Shown: positions 7,443-18,000 of the stretch, in pieces
How positions within the stretch are numbered: position 1 is the first letter of the stretch
How the letters are laid out: each line of letters starts with the position of its first letter
NCBI GenBank assembly: GCA_947488655.1
Contig: CANKZZ010000006.1
Span: forward strand, 124,001-188,000
Source: an uncultured Psychroserpens sp.
GTDB taxonomy: Bacteria > Bacteroidota > Bacteroidia > Flavobacteriales > Flavobacteriaceae
Direction: 5' to 3'
DNA length: 64,000 nucleotides
Made by a program: the position numbers and the translations under genes
Notes under the pieces: model-generated
What the model was told of the DNA's origin: nothing
The model's input: only the letters and a program-made list of their open reading frames with translations
The model's database searches: none

Positions 7443-8441
7443 ATGACAGAAGGTAACTTCGTTGACTACGTAAAAATACAAGTATCGTCTGGTAAAGGCG
7501 GTCAAGGCTCTGCACACTTACATCGTGAGAAATTCATAGAAAAAGGTGGTCCAGATGGAGGAGATGGTGGTCGTGGTGGTCATATTATTATTCGTGGGAG
7601 TTCAAACCTATGGACACTTTTACATTTAAAATTTAAGCGTCATGCTAGAGCAGGACATGGTGGTCATGGTAGTAAAAGTAGAAGTACTGGTGCAGATGGA
7701 GAAGACGTTTATTTAGATGTACCATTAGGTACTGTAGTAAAAGATACAGAGACTGATGAGGTGTTGTTTGAAATAACCGATGATGGCGAAGAGAAAATTA
7801 TTGCTCATGGTGGTCGTGGAGGTTTAGGTAACTGGCATTTTAAAAACTCTCGTAATCAAACACCTCGTTACGCACAGCCTGGAGAAGATTTAGAAGAAAA
7901 GCGAGTAACATTAGAACTTAAAATTCTTGCAGATGTTGGATTAGTTGGTTTTCCAAACGCAGGAAAATCTACGTTACTCTCGGTAATTACTGCAGCCAAA
8001 CCAAAAATAGCAGACTATGAGTTTACAACTCTTAAGCCTAATTTAGGAATAGTTGAGTATCGTGATTATAAGACCTTTGTAATGGCAGATATACCTGGTA
8101 TTATAGAAGGTGCTGCCGAAGGTAAAGGACTTGGTCATTATTTTCTGCGTCATATTGAACGTAACTCTATTTTACTGTTTTTAATTCCTGCAGATGCTAA
8201 AGATATTCGTAAACAATATGATATTCTATTAGATGAACTCAAGCGTTACAATCCTGAAATGTTGGATAAAGAACGTATGATAGCAATTTCTAAAAGCGAT
8301 ATGCTGGATGATGAATTGCAAGCCGAAATGAAGGCAGAACTAGACGAGATACTACCTATTAAGTACATGTTTATTTCATCTGTTGCTCAAAAAGGGATTA
8401 CAGAATTGAAGGATAAACTTTGGAAGATGCTTAATGATTAA
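7443..8441 (+). CDS. obgE: Obg family GTPase
   Basis: The 332-residue protein is a GTPase of ribosome assembly and growth control that binds the 50S subunit. Residues 1-160 are the glycine-rich Obg fold ([32 protein letters not shown]). The G domain follows: GFPNAGKST as G1 near residue 166, DIPGIIEGA as G3 and SKSD as an NKxD variant at G4. The C-terminal Obg domain of some relatives is absent, as is common in this phylum. It lies 107 bp downstream of the hpt-adk fusion in the same direction and may be co-transcribed; the gap has only a short 7-bp inverted repeat. Confidence 0.96.
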   Translation: MTEGNFVDYVKIQVSSGKGGQGSAHLHREKFIEKGGPDGGDGGRGGHIIIRGSSNLWTLLHLKFKRHARAGHGGHGSKSRSTGADGEDVYLDVPLGTVVKDTETDEVLFEITDDGEEKIIAHGGRGGLGNWHFKNSRNQTPRYAQPGEDLEEKRVTLELKILADVGLVGFPNAGKSTLLSVITAAKPKIADYEFTTLKPNLGIVEYRDYKTFVMADIPGIIEGAAEGKGLGHYFLRHIERNSILLFLIPADAKDIRKQYDILLDELKRYNPEMLDKERMIAISKSDMLDDELQAEMKAELDEILPIKYMFISSVAQKGITELKDKLWKMLND

Positions 8442-8640
8442 GTATTAAATGTTACTATTTTCCGCAGAAACACTTTAAAACATTGATTTTTTATATATTA
8501 TTTACTTTGGTATTTAAAAATGTAGAAGGTCTTTAGGTATCGTTAATTGTGAGTTTTCATTATTGTTCATCTTGTTTGTTATGCTTTAGAAATAAAATGT
8601 AATATGGAATAATTTTTGCTACATTTAAAATAAAAAAGCA

Positions 8641-9165
8641 ATGAAAAATCTATATCTATTACTAGCTGTCATGCTATTAACGTCGTGTTCTTCAATAAGA
8701 GTTAATTACGATTACGAAAAAACGCGTGATTTTACTCAATATAAAACATATAACTACTTCTCTAATGTCAATACAGGAATGAGCGAGTTAGATTCTAATC
8801 GTTTATTTAAAGCTTTAGATGATGCTATGCAAAGTAGAGGTTATATCTTATCTGAAACTCCAGATTTTTTAGTAGATATTAAGTCTAGCGAATTTCAGCA
8901 ACAACAAAATAATAACGTTGGTGTTGGACTTGGAGGAGGTGGACGTAATGTTGGAGGCGGAATTTCAATTGGACTACCAATTGGTCAAGCTAAATTAGGA
9001 CGAGAGATTGTTTTTGATTTCGTTGATGAAGACAATAATCAACTTTTTTGGCAAGCAGTTACTGAGTCTAATTACAAGCCAAATGCATCTCCCGAGAAAC
9101 GTGAAGCTAATTTTATAGCACTTGTAAACAAGGTTTTAGAAGGTTTTCCGCCAGAGGTAAAATAG
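8641..9165 (+). CDS. DUF4136 lipoprotein
   Basis: The 174-residue product has a lipoprotein signal peptide with lipobox LLTSC (Cys16) and the pattern of the DUF4136 family: IRVNYDYEKTRDFTQYKTY after the lipid anchor, then an alpha/beta region ending in ALVNKVLEGFPPE. Residues about 95-118 are a glycine-rich run (GVGLGGGGRNVGGG and GLPIG). It is probably an envelope lipoprotein; function is unknown for the family. The 199 bp upstream contain no gene and no clear full promoter, although AT-rich boxes are present. Confidence 0.88.
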   Translation: MKNLYLLLAVMLLTSCSSIRVNYDYEKTRDFTQYKTYNYFSNVNTGMSELDSNRLFKALDDAMQSRGYILSETPDFLVDIKSSEFQQQQNNNVGVGLGGGGRNVGGGISIGLPIGQAKLGREIVFDFVDEDNNQLFWQAVTESNYKPNASPEKREANFIALVNKVLEGFPPEVK

Positions 9166-9247
9166 TGTTTCTGCGTTAAGTAAGTGTTAATAAATGCAAC
9201 TCAAATTGTAATTGTTTTATTTTTAAATTGAATTTAAAACATCAATC

Positions 9248-9796
9248 ATGAAAAAATTAATACCATTTATTTTAGCGCTTTGCTTTTACAGCCAAATTTC
9301 AGCTCAAAACATTATCGAAGTTCCAAAAGGATTTTCTAATGATATTGGACAAATGATATCTATGTTAGATAACTTAAAATCTAGAGTAGAACGTCACGTC
9401 GTAGACTTAGATCAAAAAGGAACAGATTTTTTGTTAGATGATAATGCTAACAGTCCTGGAGCAATAATTTATCATCTCGCAGCAACCGAAGCTTATTATC
9501 AAGTTTATACTTTTGAGGGTAGAGGTTTTAATAAAAAAGAGGAGAAAAAATGGAATCTTGCCTTAAACCTTGGAGAAGCAGCAAGAAATGAATTTAAAGA
9601 TAAACCTATTTCATATTATATGAATATTTATGATGAGGTAAGAAAAAAAACCAAAGCTTTGCTAAAAGATAAAGACGATGAGTGGTTTAAAGAAATGAAT
9701 GGTAGTATGAGTAACCATTGGGCTTGGTTTCATGTGATGGAACATCAAGCAAATCACATGGGTCAATTGGCATTAATTACAAAAAGAATAAATTAA
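9248..9796 (+). CDS. Secreted DinB-like four-helix protein
   Basis: A 20-residue signal peptide (MKKLIPFILALCFYSQISAQ) is followed by a DinB/YfiT-type helical bundle. The three histidines that bind metal in this superfamily are visible: one in IIYHLAATEAYYQ and two in MEHQANHMGQL near the C-terminus. Most DinB-fold proteins are cytoplasmic, so export is a small oddity, although secreted DinB proteins are seen in Bacteroidetes. Substrate unknown. The gene is followed by a strong bidirectional terminator and faces the DoxX-like gene. Confidence 0.85.
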   Translation: MKKLIPFILALCFYSQISAQNIIEVPKGFSNDIGQMISMLDNLKSRVERHVVDLDQKGTDFLLDDNANSPGAIIYHLAATEAYYQVYTFEGRGFNKKEEKKWNLALNLGEAARNEFKDKPISYYMNIYDEVRKKTKALLKDKDDEWFKEMNGSMSNHWAWFHVMEHQANHMGQLALITKRIN

Positions 9797-9797
9797 A

Positions 9798-9827
9798 AAA
9801 AAAAGACTCATTTGAGTCTCTTTTTTA
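9798..9827. terminator. Bidirectional terminator
   Basis: AGACTCA (9804-9810) pairs with TGAGTCT (9813-9819), flanked by A-runs on the left and six T on the right. It separates the convergent DinB-like and DoxX-like genes. Confidence 0.8.
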
Positions 9828-9838
9828 ACAATGCGTTA

Positions 9839-10213
9839 TTAGCTTAGCAATGTCTTGTATTTATCTTTATAGCCCATAAGCACTATAATGTTTAATATTA
9901 ATAGAACTAATGCACCTGCTATATTGGCTTGATCTAAAACTGCATGAAATAATACAGCATTAATAGAAACACTCATTAAAATTATAGCGAGTAAAGCGCC
10001 AAATTTGTTAAAGATAAAAGCTAATCCTGCAGCAATCTCTACAATGGCAACTAACACCATTGTTTTTGAATTTATTAATGCTCCAAAATAAGACATTGCG
10101 CCTTCACTCATACCGTCTGGTGCTGGTAAAAATTCTAAAAATTTATTTAGTCCAAAGACTAAAACGAAAAGTCCGAGTAAAATTCTCAAGACCATAAATA
10201 CTTTTGAGTTCAT
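9839..10213 (-). CDS. DoxX-like membrane protein
   Basis: The 124-residue protein has four membrane helices and the DoxX-like pattern: an N-terminal LRILLGLFVLVFGLNKF helix, a loop with FLPAPDGMSEGAMSYFGAL, then AIVEIAAGLAFIFNKFGAL and two further helices. DoxX-family proteins are inner membrane proteins linked to quinone or thiol redox in some bacteria, but members of this small type are uncharacterised. It is a single-gene unit between two terminators. Confidence 0.82.
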   Translation of the reverse strand: MNSKVFMVLRILLGLFVLVFGLNKFLEFLPAPDGMSEGAMSYFGALINSKTMVLVAIVEIAAGLAFIFNKFGALLAIILMSVSINAVLFHAVLDQANIAGALVLLILNIIVLMGYKDKYKTLLS

Positions 10214-10308
10214 ATTATTGGATATTAGTTAGTTAATGGTAAACAAGTTATGCAATTATGCTGAGTTTTGTTGTAAAAAAATTTAAGCATGACAATTTTA
10301 TTTCATGC

Positions 10309-10348
10309 AGTAAAAAAGAAAAGCCTTTGAAAATTAATTCCAAAGGCT
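10309..10348 (-). terminator. Terminator after the 525-aa secreted protein
   Basis: AGCCTTTG (10322-10329) and CAAAGGCT (10341-10348) form an 8-bp stem. On the minus strand it is followed by CTTTTCTTTTTT. It lies 27 bp beyond the stop at 10376. Confidence 0.75.
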
Positions 10349-10375
10349 CCTTTATTGTATTCTTAAAGATTAAAC

Positions 10376-11953
10376 TTAATTAACTTTTAGCTTAAGAATT
10401 TGTCCTTTTTTCTTGCGCTCTCCTAAAAGAAATACAGTGTTATTATTCATATTAATAACACCATCATTTACTTTGTAGTACACTTTAGAATCTTTATCGT
10501 CTATTAATTTTTTGTAATCAAAATTTCCTTCATTATCAATAGAGATAGCATATAAGTTTGATTTCTTAGACGAGGTTTGTTTAAATGAAATTCTATCTGC
10601 ACTTAACTTTTTTACTTTATCAGAGCAGTTGATGAAAAAATAAGTAGATTCTCCAACGGGTAAGGTTGTGAAAGAACTATTTACCGTACCTGTTTGTGCT
10701 TTATTAATATTACGCGCCCATTTTAAATCACCATTAGCGTCTAAACGCATAGCCATAATATCATTATAGTGATAGACCGTACGCATAGATGATGAGCCAT
10801 TAGCTCCCATTACCATGTGAGTTGTAATAAAGAATTCCTCAGCATTAACTAAAATGTCATTATTAGCCATGAGATAAAGCCCTTTAAAATCGATATTATT
10901 TATCCCTTTTTTCTTCTTACGTTCTTTTTTGCCTTCTCTGTTACCATATTTATCTGTCATAAACTCTGCAGAGAATTCATTAAATTTACTAAAGTTGGTG
11001 GTTAAAGTTTCTGGATTTAAATCATAAATACAAACACCATTTAACTTGTAAGTTTCTCTTTTACCAAAAAAACCAACACAGGCTAAACGCTCTTCATTCA
11101 TTACTATAGATAAAGATTCTATGTAATTTTCTTCGCTTTTAAAACTTACTGTTTGCTCACCATCTGCATTAATTTTATTTAATTCAAAGTGATAATTAAC
11201 CTTTCCATTTTTTTTAGATTTTCGCTTACCATTTTCATAAGCTTTACCTAAAAAATAAATGGTACCATCATTACCATCTACTTCAAAACCACTGTATATA
11301 AAAAGTTTGTCTTCAATATCTTTAACAATAAGTTTTTCGTAAACCATATCAAAGTTGTTATTAAACACAAATACTTTATGAGTTTCTTTCTCTTTATTTT
11401 TAAAATCAAAATTGATAGCAAAAAACTGTTCGTTGGCAGACATAACGACTTCTCCCATATGATCACCATCTGCTTGGTTCCAACCATTGTCAAACCAAAT
11501 AGGAAATAGCATTATCCCAAAGTATTTTTTCACATTATCTTCGGTAAACGTTAAAAGGTTTCTAGAGGTAAAGTTTAAACTTTTTAAATCTGAAGATGAA
11601 ACATTTATAGCAATTCTATCTTCTTTCTTTTCTTCTTCAATCTCAATTAGATGTAATTGACCATCTTTTAAAAATGCATTCTTTATGGTCTTGTTTTTTA
11701 CCTCATAATCTAATTCATTTATGAGTTTTAAATTGGCATCAAAATATTGAATGTAATATCCTTTGAGTTTAAATCCAAAACCTGAGTGGTATTGTCTAAT
11801 GGTAACAATTCCGCCATCTTCGGCTTCTAAGGTGAGAGTTAAATAAGAGTTTTTCTTACTGTCTTTAAAGATTTCACTTTGTGTGATTGAAATATCTTGA
11901 GCATAAGATATTGAAGCTACAAAAAGTAGCAGTAGTAGTACTGTTTTTTTCAT
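10376..11953 (-). CDS. Secreted protein of unknown function, repeat-like beta architecture
   Basis: This 525-residue protein has a signal peptide (MKKTVLLLLLFVASISYAQ). I do not recognise a family. The sequence is rich in beta-strand patterns with recurrent motifs of the type IYFLGKAYENGK, VFVFNNNFDMVYEK and DIMAMRLDANGDLKWARNI, which look like blades of a beta-propeller or WD/kelch-like fold; this is inference. There is a very basic stretch (KYGNREGKKERKKKKG) at about residue 340. It is downstream of the alpha-2-macroglobulin gene on the same strand but separated from it by a terminator. Confidence 0.7.
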   Translation of the reverse strand: MKKTVLLLLLFVASISYAQDISITQSEIFKDSKKNSYLTLTLEAEDGGIVTIRQYHSGFGFKLKGYYIQYFDANLKLINELDYEVKNKTIKNAFLKDGQLHLIEIEEEKKEDRIAINVSSSDLKSLNFTSRNLLTFTEDNVKKYFGIMLFPIWFDNGWNQADGDHMGEVVMSANEQFFAINFDFKNKEKETHKVFVFNNNFDMVYEKLIVKDIEDKLFIYSGFEVDGNDGTIYFLGKAYENGKRKSKKNGKVNYHFELNKINADGEQTVSFKSEENYIESLSIVMNEERLACVGFFGKRETYKLNGVCIYDLNPETLTTNFSKFNEFSAEFMTDKYGNREGKKERKKKKGINNIDFKGLYLMANNDILVNAEEFFITTHMVMGANGSSSMRTVYHYNDIMAMRLDANGDLKWARNINKAQTGTVNSSFTTLPVGESTYFFINCSDKVKKLSADRISFKQTSSKKSNLYAISIDNEGNFDYKKLIDDKDSKVYYKVNDGVINMNNNTVFLLGERKKKGQILKLKVN

Positions 11954-11979
11954 TTAGTTAGGTTTTAAGGTACGTAAAT

Positions 11980-12030
11980 ATAAAAAACTAAAAGGGATTA
12001 GGGAGTTTCGTATAAAGAAACCTCCTAATC
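11980..12030 (-). terminator. Terminator of the alpha-2-macroglobulin gene
   Basis: GATTAGGGAGTTTC (11996-12009) and GAAACCTCCTAATC (12017-12030) pair over 14 positions with one G-U and one mismatch. On the minus strand the stem is followed by CCCTTTTAGTTTTTTA. Confidence 0.8.
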
Positions 12031-12057
12031 GCTTTTAAGCTAAAGTTAAATTTATTG

Positions 12058-15000
12058 TTATTCTATATTTAGTCTCACACCTTCACTATGACTACTAAAC
12101 TCTGGAGCATACATGCTTTGAATCGTCGTAATCCCATTACTCATATCTCCAGCATTAGACACTCTTAAGTCATATTCAAACACATAAACGCCTTTTGGTA
12201 AATAATCAAAAAAGAAGTTGGTTGAGGCATCTTTAGTGCTTTCATAATACCCTAATCCATCTTGATATTTATATTGTGATAATACATTAACTGGTTCTAA
12301 TCCTGCAGCTCTCATATCTTTCATATGGATAAATTCCATAGCGCGATCACTTCTAAGTTCTATGCGGACTCTTACTAAATCACCAACTTTTAAACCGGTT
12401 TCTGGTGTGATTTCTGTGATCTGTTCTCCAGTATCTGTATTGGTTTTCTTAAAGAGTTTTTTACTCAGTTTCAAAGGCGTTTCTGCGGAAGTAATTTTAT
12501 CTAAATCCTCAAAATATTGCCAGTATAAACTTCCCCAGGCAATGCCATCACCTTTTTTAGTTAATTTAACGGTTGCCATGTCCGGTTCAATTTCCGAAGA
12601 ATTCCAACTCGTTTTAAAATACCCAGTTCCAGCTTCAACCTTAACATCTTCGAGTTTTGAAGGCTCAATTTGTTGTCCGCCAATCACTATATCCACCATG
12701 TCTGTAACGCTCAACCAATCGCTACCTTGCAGTAGTAATGCGTAAACAGCTTCGGTTGTTGCTTTAGTGGTTTGCCAACGATTGGTTTGCTTGTTTTTAA
12801 GTAACCAGATTTTAAGATTATCAATATCTTCGAGATTCTTCGCTTCGCTCTGAATGACACTTCCAGCTTCGGAAAACGTCTCAATCAACAAGGCTTGCGT
12901 TTCAATAGGTGCTTGATACCAGTGCCAAGAACTTGTGTTTTCTTTCCAATACATTCCTAATTCTTCCGAAGTAATACTCGTTTCGAGTAATGAATTTAGA
13001 ATTTTTGCAGATGTACTTTTATCATCCATTCTATGCAATACTAAGGTCATTAAACCTTTAGCATATAACGAACGACTTAACCAGTATTTTTGGATTTGAG
13101 TCTGGTAATAATCTGTAATTTCCTGTACTTGTTTCGATTTTTTTATCTCTGGAAAAAAGCTACGCATATACAAATAGTGCAATTGCGTGTAGCTGAGGTG
13201 ATCCTTGTTTAAATCGACTTCTAAATCATATTTTTTAATGTCTTCATATTCTTGAACAAACTCAGCATCTAAATATGAGATTGCTTTTTCAATCATAGAT
13301 GCTTCGTCCCGATTGCTATCGGGAGCGCTCAGCGTGACATTTAGTTTATCTAAGTGTCCAAAACCAGTAATAATATGCTGAGTGATGTAACGGTTTGGTC
13401 GTCCTCCATTAAACCAAGGCCATGCACCATTACTCATTTGTCCGTTTTTAAGTTTACGCATTGCAGAGTCTAACTCGTTATTCATTTTGTTTAAATCGAA
13501 TAGGAGAGCAATACGTTTTTTCTGTTCGGTCTCACTCTGAGCATCACGCAACCAAGGGGTTTCTTGAATTAAAATAGATTTTAAGTCTTGGTTCTTTTCA
13601 AGATTAGATAACAACGCATCTGTGTTTCTCCATTGATTAAACACCTCTTGAATTCTCGGGTTGCTATTCGCAATATGACTTGCCAACGCATTAGCATAAT
13701 AACGACTAAAGGTTTGTTCGTTACACTCATAAGGATACTCCATCAAATATGGCAACGCTTGTACAGCATACCAAGCAGGATTTGATGTCATTTCTAATGT
13801 TAATTTATGATGCTTAAGCGTTGTAGACTTCGTTGTAGCTAATTTATCTAATGTAAACGTTCGTGTTTCATTACTCTTAATCCACATTGGCAACGTTTCT
13901 GTCACCAACATTCTATTACTCAATACTGGTAACGCATTTTGCTCACCATCACTAAAATCACCTGCTTTTGCTATGATTTTGTATTGTACAGCGTCTACAT
14001 CAAATGGGATTTCGAGATTCCACGTGATGTTTGTATTTCCTTTTGCTGAAACATTAAAATCTAATTCATTGTCGCTGTTAGATAATTTTTGGTCAATAGA
14101 CTCTCCTGTAAGCGCATCAAATAACTGAAGTATAGCAACACCTTCTAACGCACCATCTGTAAGATTAGCAATCTTAGTACTAATACTAATTTTATCACCT
14201 TCACGTAAAAAACGTGGTGCATTTGGGATGACCATCAACTCTTTTTGCGTCACAGTTTCTAAAGTAGTGGTTGCACTTTCTAACGATTTTGTATGCGCTA
14301 ATAATTGCAGTTTCCATTTGGTCAAAGCCTCAGGTGTTGTGAAACTAAAACTTACATTGCCATCTTTATCGGTTTGTAACTGCGGAAAAAAGAAAGCAGT
14401 CTCTTGAAGATTCTTGCGGATTTTTACGTCGTCGAAGTTTTGTTTCTCATTTACCTGCTCGTCATTTATTTTATCAGAACGAGAATCTCCATCTCTGAAA
14501 TTACCGTTAGCAGCTGACCATGAACTATCCATTTCCATATCTGCAGAATCTTCTATTTTTTCTTCTGCAGAAACAGTTGCAACAGCACTAGTTACACTTC
14601 TTTTTTGCATAGATCCATCGCCATAAGCACTAATGACTACTTCATCCAAAGCAGCAGAATCCTCATTAAGCGTCACTGTAAAATAATTGTCTTTTGCGAT
14701 TGTAATTGTTAAAGTTCTAAAACCAACATAATTAATTAATAAGACATCCCCTTTTTTTGCTTTTAGCGAAAACTCGCCATCAAAATTTGATGTAGTACCA
14801 GTTTCTGTTCCTTTAATTAAAATATTAGCTCCAGGTAAAGGTTCTCCAGTATTATCTTTTATTATGCCTTCTACTGTACCCGTTTTTATGCGTTTTAAAG
14901 ATTTACTTGTAAAGGTAGATGGCACTGTGTTTTTTTGACGTCTCAGGTATTGCTGTCTTCCGTGGTAATAATCACTAAAATAGAGTCCGAAGAAATTCAA

Positions 15001-18000
15001 AGCATCATAATTTTGAACACTATAATTTCTAGACCCTTTTTGTAAATTGTTAACTGTAAACGGATTCATTGTAAAACTCCTCCCAGAGTTTAATCTGTAT
15101 CGAGAATAGTAAGATGGTTGTTGAATAGGATTAAACGACCAATTGTGTGTTTTAAATTGATCTAAAGACGCATCGTACATACTTGCTAACAATTCTGCAG
15201 CAACTTTATCTCCTTTTGGTCCTTTGATTTTAAAACGCCAAGTTTCATCGGTTCCTGGTTGTAATTTATCTCTAAAGGTTTGTGTGTCTATGTCTAGATC
15301 TGTTTTTGGATAGGGAACATTGATATTTAAGCTTCCGTTATTAAAACTGTTTTTAAATGCATAACTATAATGCACCACAAAACCACCTAAATCTTTTGTA
15401 GATACTGGAATTTTTATCGTTTGTTTGTTGTTATTGAGCGTAACGATTTGTTTGCTTATAATGTCATGATTTTTCTCAACTTCTAAAGTAACAAATAACC
15501 CTTCCGCAGAAGAACCAATTATAAGTTCTACGGTATCATTAATTCCGTAGGACGATTTATTAGTCGTAATATTAAAGAGCTGATTATCTGCTAAGGTGTT
15601 GTCATCGTTGCTATACACAATAGTTTGAGCTTCATCTTTAACCTCTTGACCAAAACGATCTTTACTTTCTAAAATGACAATGTAAGCTCCAGATTCCCAA
15701 CGTTTGATTTTGCCTAGTTGGAATTCTTTGGAGGTTTCGGTATTAAAATCTTTGTCATAAACGAGTTCGCCTTTATCCCAATTTTTACTGTAATGTTCAT
15801 TGGTATAGGCTTCATTTGGGAACATGGTTTTAAACTCAGCTTCAGTAAACTCCTGATAATCTGGAGCTGCCCAAGGACGAGGTCTCAAAACCGAATTTGG
15901 TGCTTTAAGTTTATAGATTTTAATGTTTCCTTTTGCAGGTACAAACTCACCATTTAGATTTCTAGTATTTATAGAAATTGTTTGGTTTTTATCGTTTTTG
16001 TCTAATTGGTTGGCAATACTAATTTGAGCAGTCAGCGCATGATACCCAACATTTACGGTTGTAGTTGCACTGCGCGTTTCGCCATTAATATCTGTAATAT
16101 CTGCGGTAACTTCGTAGCTAAATGTTGGTAACGCAGATTTGTCTTGTGTGACATCTGGTATGGCTTTAAAGTCTATTTCAAATTTACCATCTGCATCAGT
16201 GGTCGTTTCTCCATGCGTAATTTCTTGTGGCTCAGAATTAAAATAAGGTCTGTACCAATAGTACCATCTTGGATATTGCACTTTTCTATGCACACGATAT
16301 ACTACTTTTGCATCTGTAATGTTGCTGCCTGCATAAGCAAGCGCATTTCCATTTACGGTAACGGTATCATTTACTTTATAGGTTATTGTAACAGGTGTAA
16401 ATTTAGCTTCAAATTTTGGTCTTTTATATTCTTCTACCGAAACAGATTGATAGGCATTTAAATTATTTGCTCCAGTTAATCGCATTGAGAAATTACCGGT
16501 TAAACCATTATTCGGTATGATGAATTCTCCAGCAACAGATCCATACTCGTTTGTTGCCAGTTCTAATGATTTTATTTCTTCACCATTTGCATTATAGAGC
16601 GTAACGTTAACAGTTTTATTGACAAGAACTTCGGTCTTATCTTTAATGGTCATCATTGCAATTCCTTTAAAGTATAAAGGTTGTCCTGGTCTATATATAC
16701 TTCTATCTGTAAATAAAAAACCTTTGTATTGTGGATAGTTAGATTCATTACTTCCGTAGTTATAATAACGATTGAGATATAAATTTTCAAATTGAGCAGT
16801 GTCGCTATTGCTTTCAATTTTAAGTTTTATACTAGATCGATTATAGTTTGTACGATCTACACTAAACTCTCCTTTATCATCGGTTTTATAGTTTACAGAT
16901 TTATAATTGCTGTCGTAATTTTTAATGTAATCTAAGGTTACTTTGGCATTTGGTATAGGCTTACCGTTAATTCTATTAATAATTTGATAAACAATGTTTC
17001 CTTTATTTTCTTTTTGAATATATGCTAAATTTGATACTTGTATTTCTTTAAAGGCATAAGTTCTATTGTCATTTAATACACGTCCATAGATGATGTAGCG
17101 TCCGTTTTTTAACTTAGGTATCGCAATTTCTGTGCTGTGTTGCTGGTAATCATTTTCGTCTTTTAAATTGGAAGTCCAGCTTTCTATAGCTTTCATGTTA
17201 TTTAAAATCTTGAGTCGCTCTTCAGTTTGATTATATGTACGAATAATGTTTAACTCCTTATCTGTGACCTGTCCAATTTTAAATTGAATGTTGCTGAGGT
17301 TCTTGTACGTTATTAGTGAGAGAGCATTCTCGTTTATTGGTAGTACATCTTCAGTTAAAATTTGAAGTTCTTGTGCAAGAATTTGAGATTTTAAAATGCT
17401 GCACTTTTCAGCACCTTTACTTTTTGGATATTTAGCGACAACAGTATTACAAAGTTCTATAGCTTCTTTAAGTTTCCAACGATGTGTATCATTAATCTTT
17501 GGGTTGTAGCTATTACCTTGTGTTTGATAAACTTTTGCAATTTCATAATCGTACAGTGCAGCTACGCTATTGTTTGCAGCATTCCATTTTTTACTTTCTT
17601 GACTAAGAGTTTCTAATAAAAGTTGTTCTTTATTATCAAAAATGGCATGTTGCGTAACAAACGTCAAACGTTCTAGATTTACATCTGCAAGTGCCTGTGG
17701 TGATTCATCCTTTAAATGAAACTTAATAAGACTTTTGTAAATTTTTAAAGCGTTTAATTGTAAAGACATGGTGTCTTTAGATTCTAAGCGCATCACTGCA
17801 AAATCACTAGCCTTACTGATTAGTTCTGGGTTATCTATTTCAAATTTATAAGCAGGTCTGGTGATATTAGTTTCGGTAGTTTTATAAAAAATTAAGGCTT
17901 GATGAGATAATAAATCAAAAAGCGTTGGCCTGTAAATTTTAGAATTAGATTGAGAAATAATAATAGCCTCAAAATCATCTAAATTAGTTTGTTGTAGTAT

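Noticed and set aside
15718-16461. Plus-strand frames opposite the macroglobulin gene
   Set aside because: Composition is that of reversed coding sequence and no family pattern is visible.
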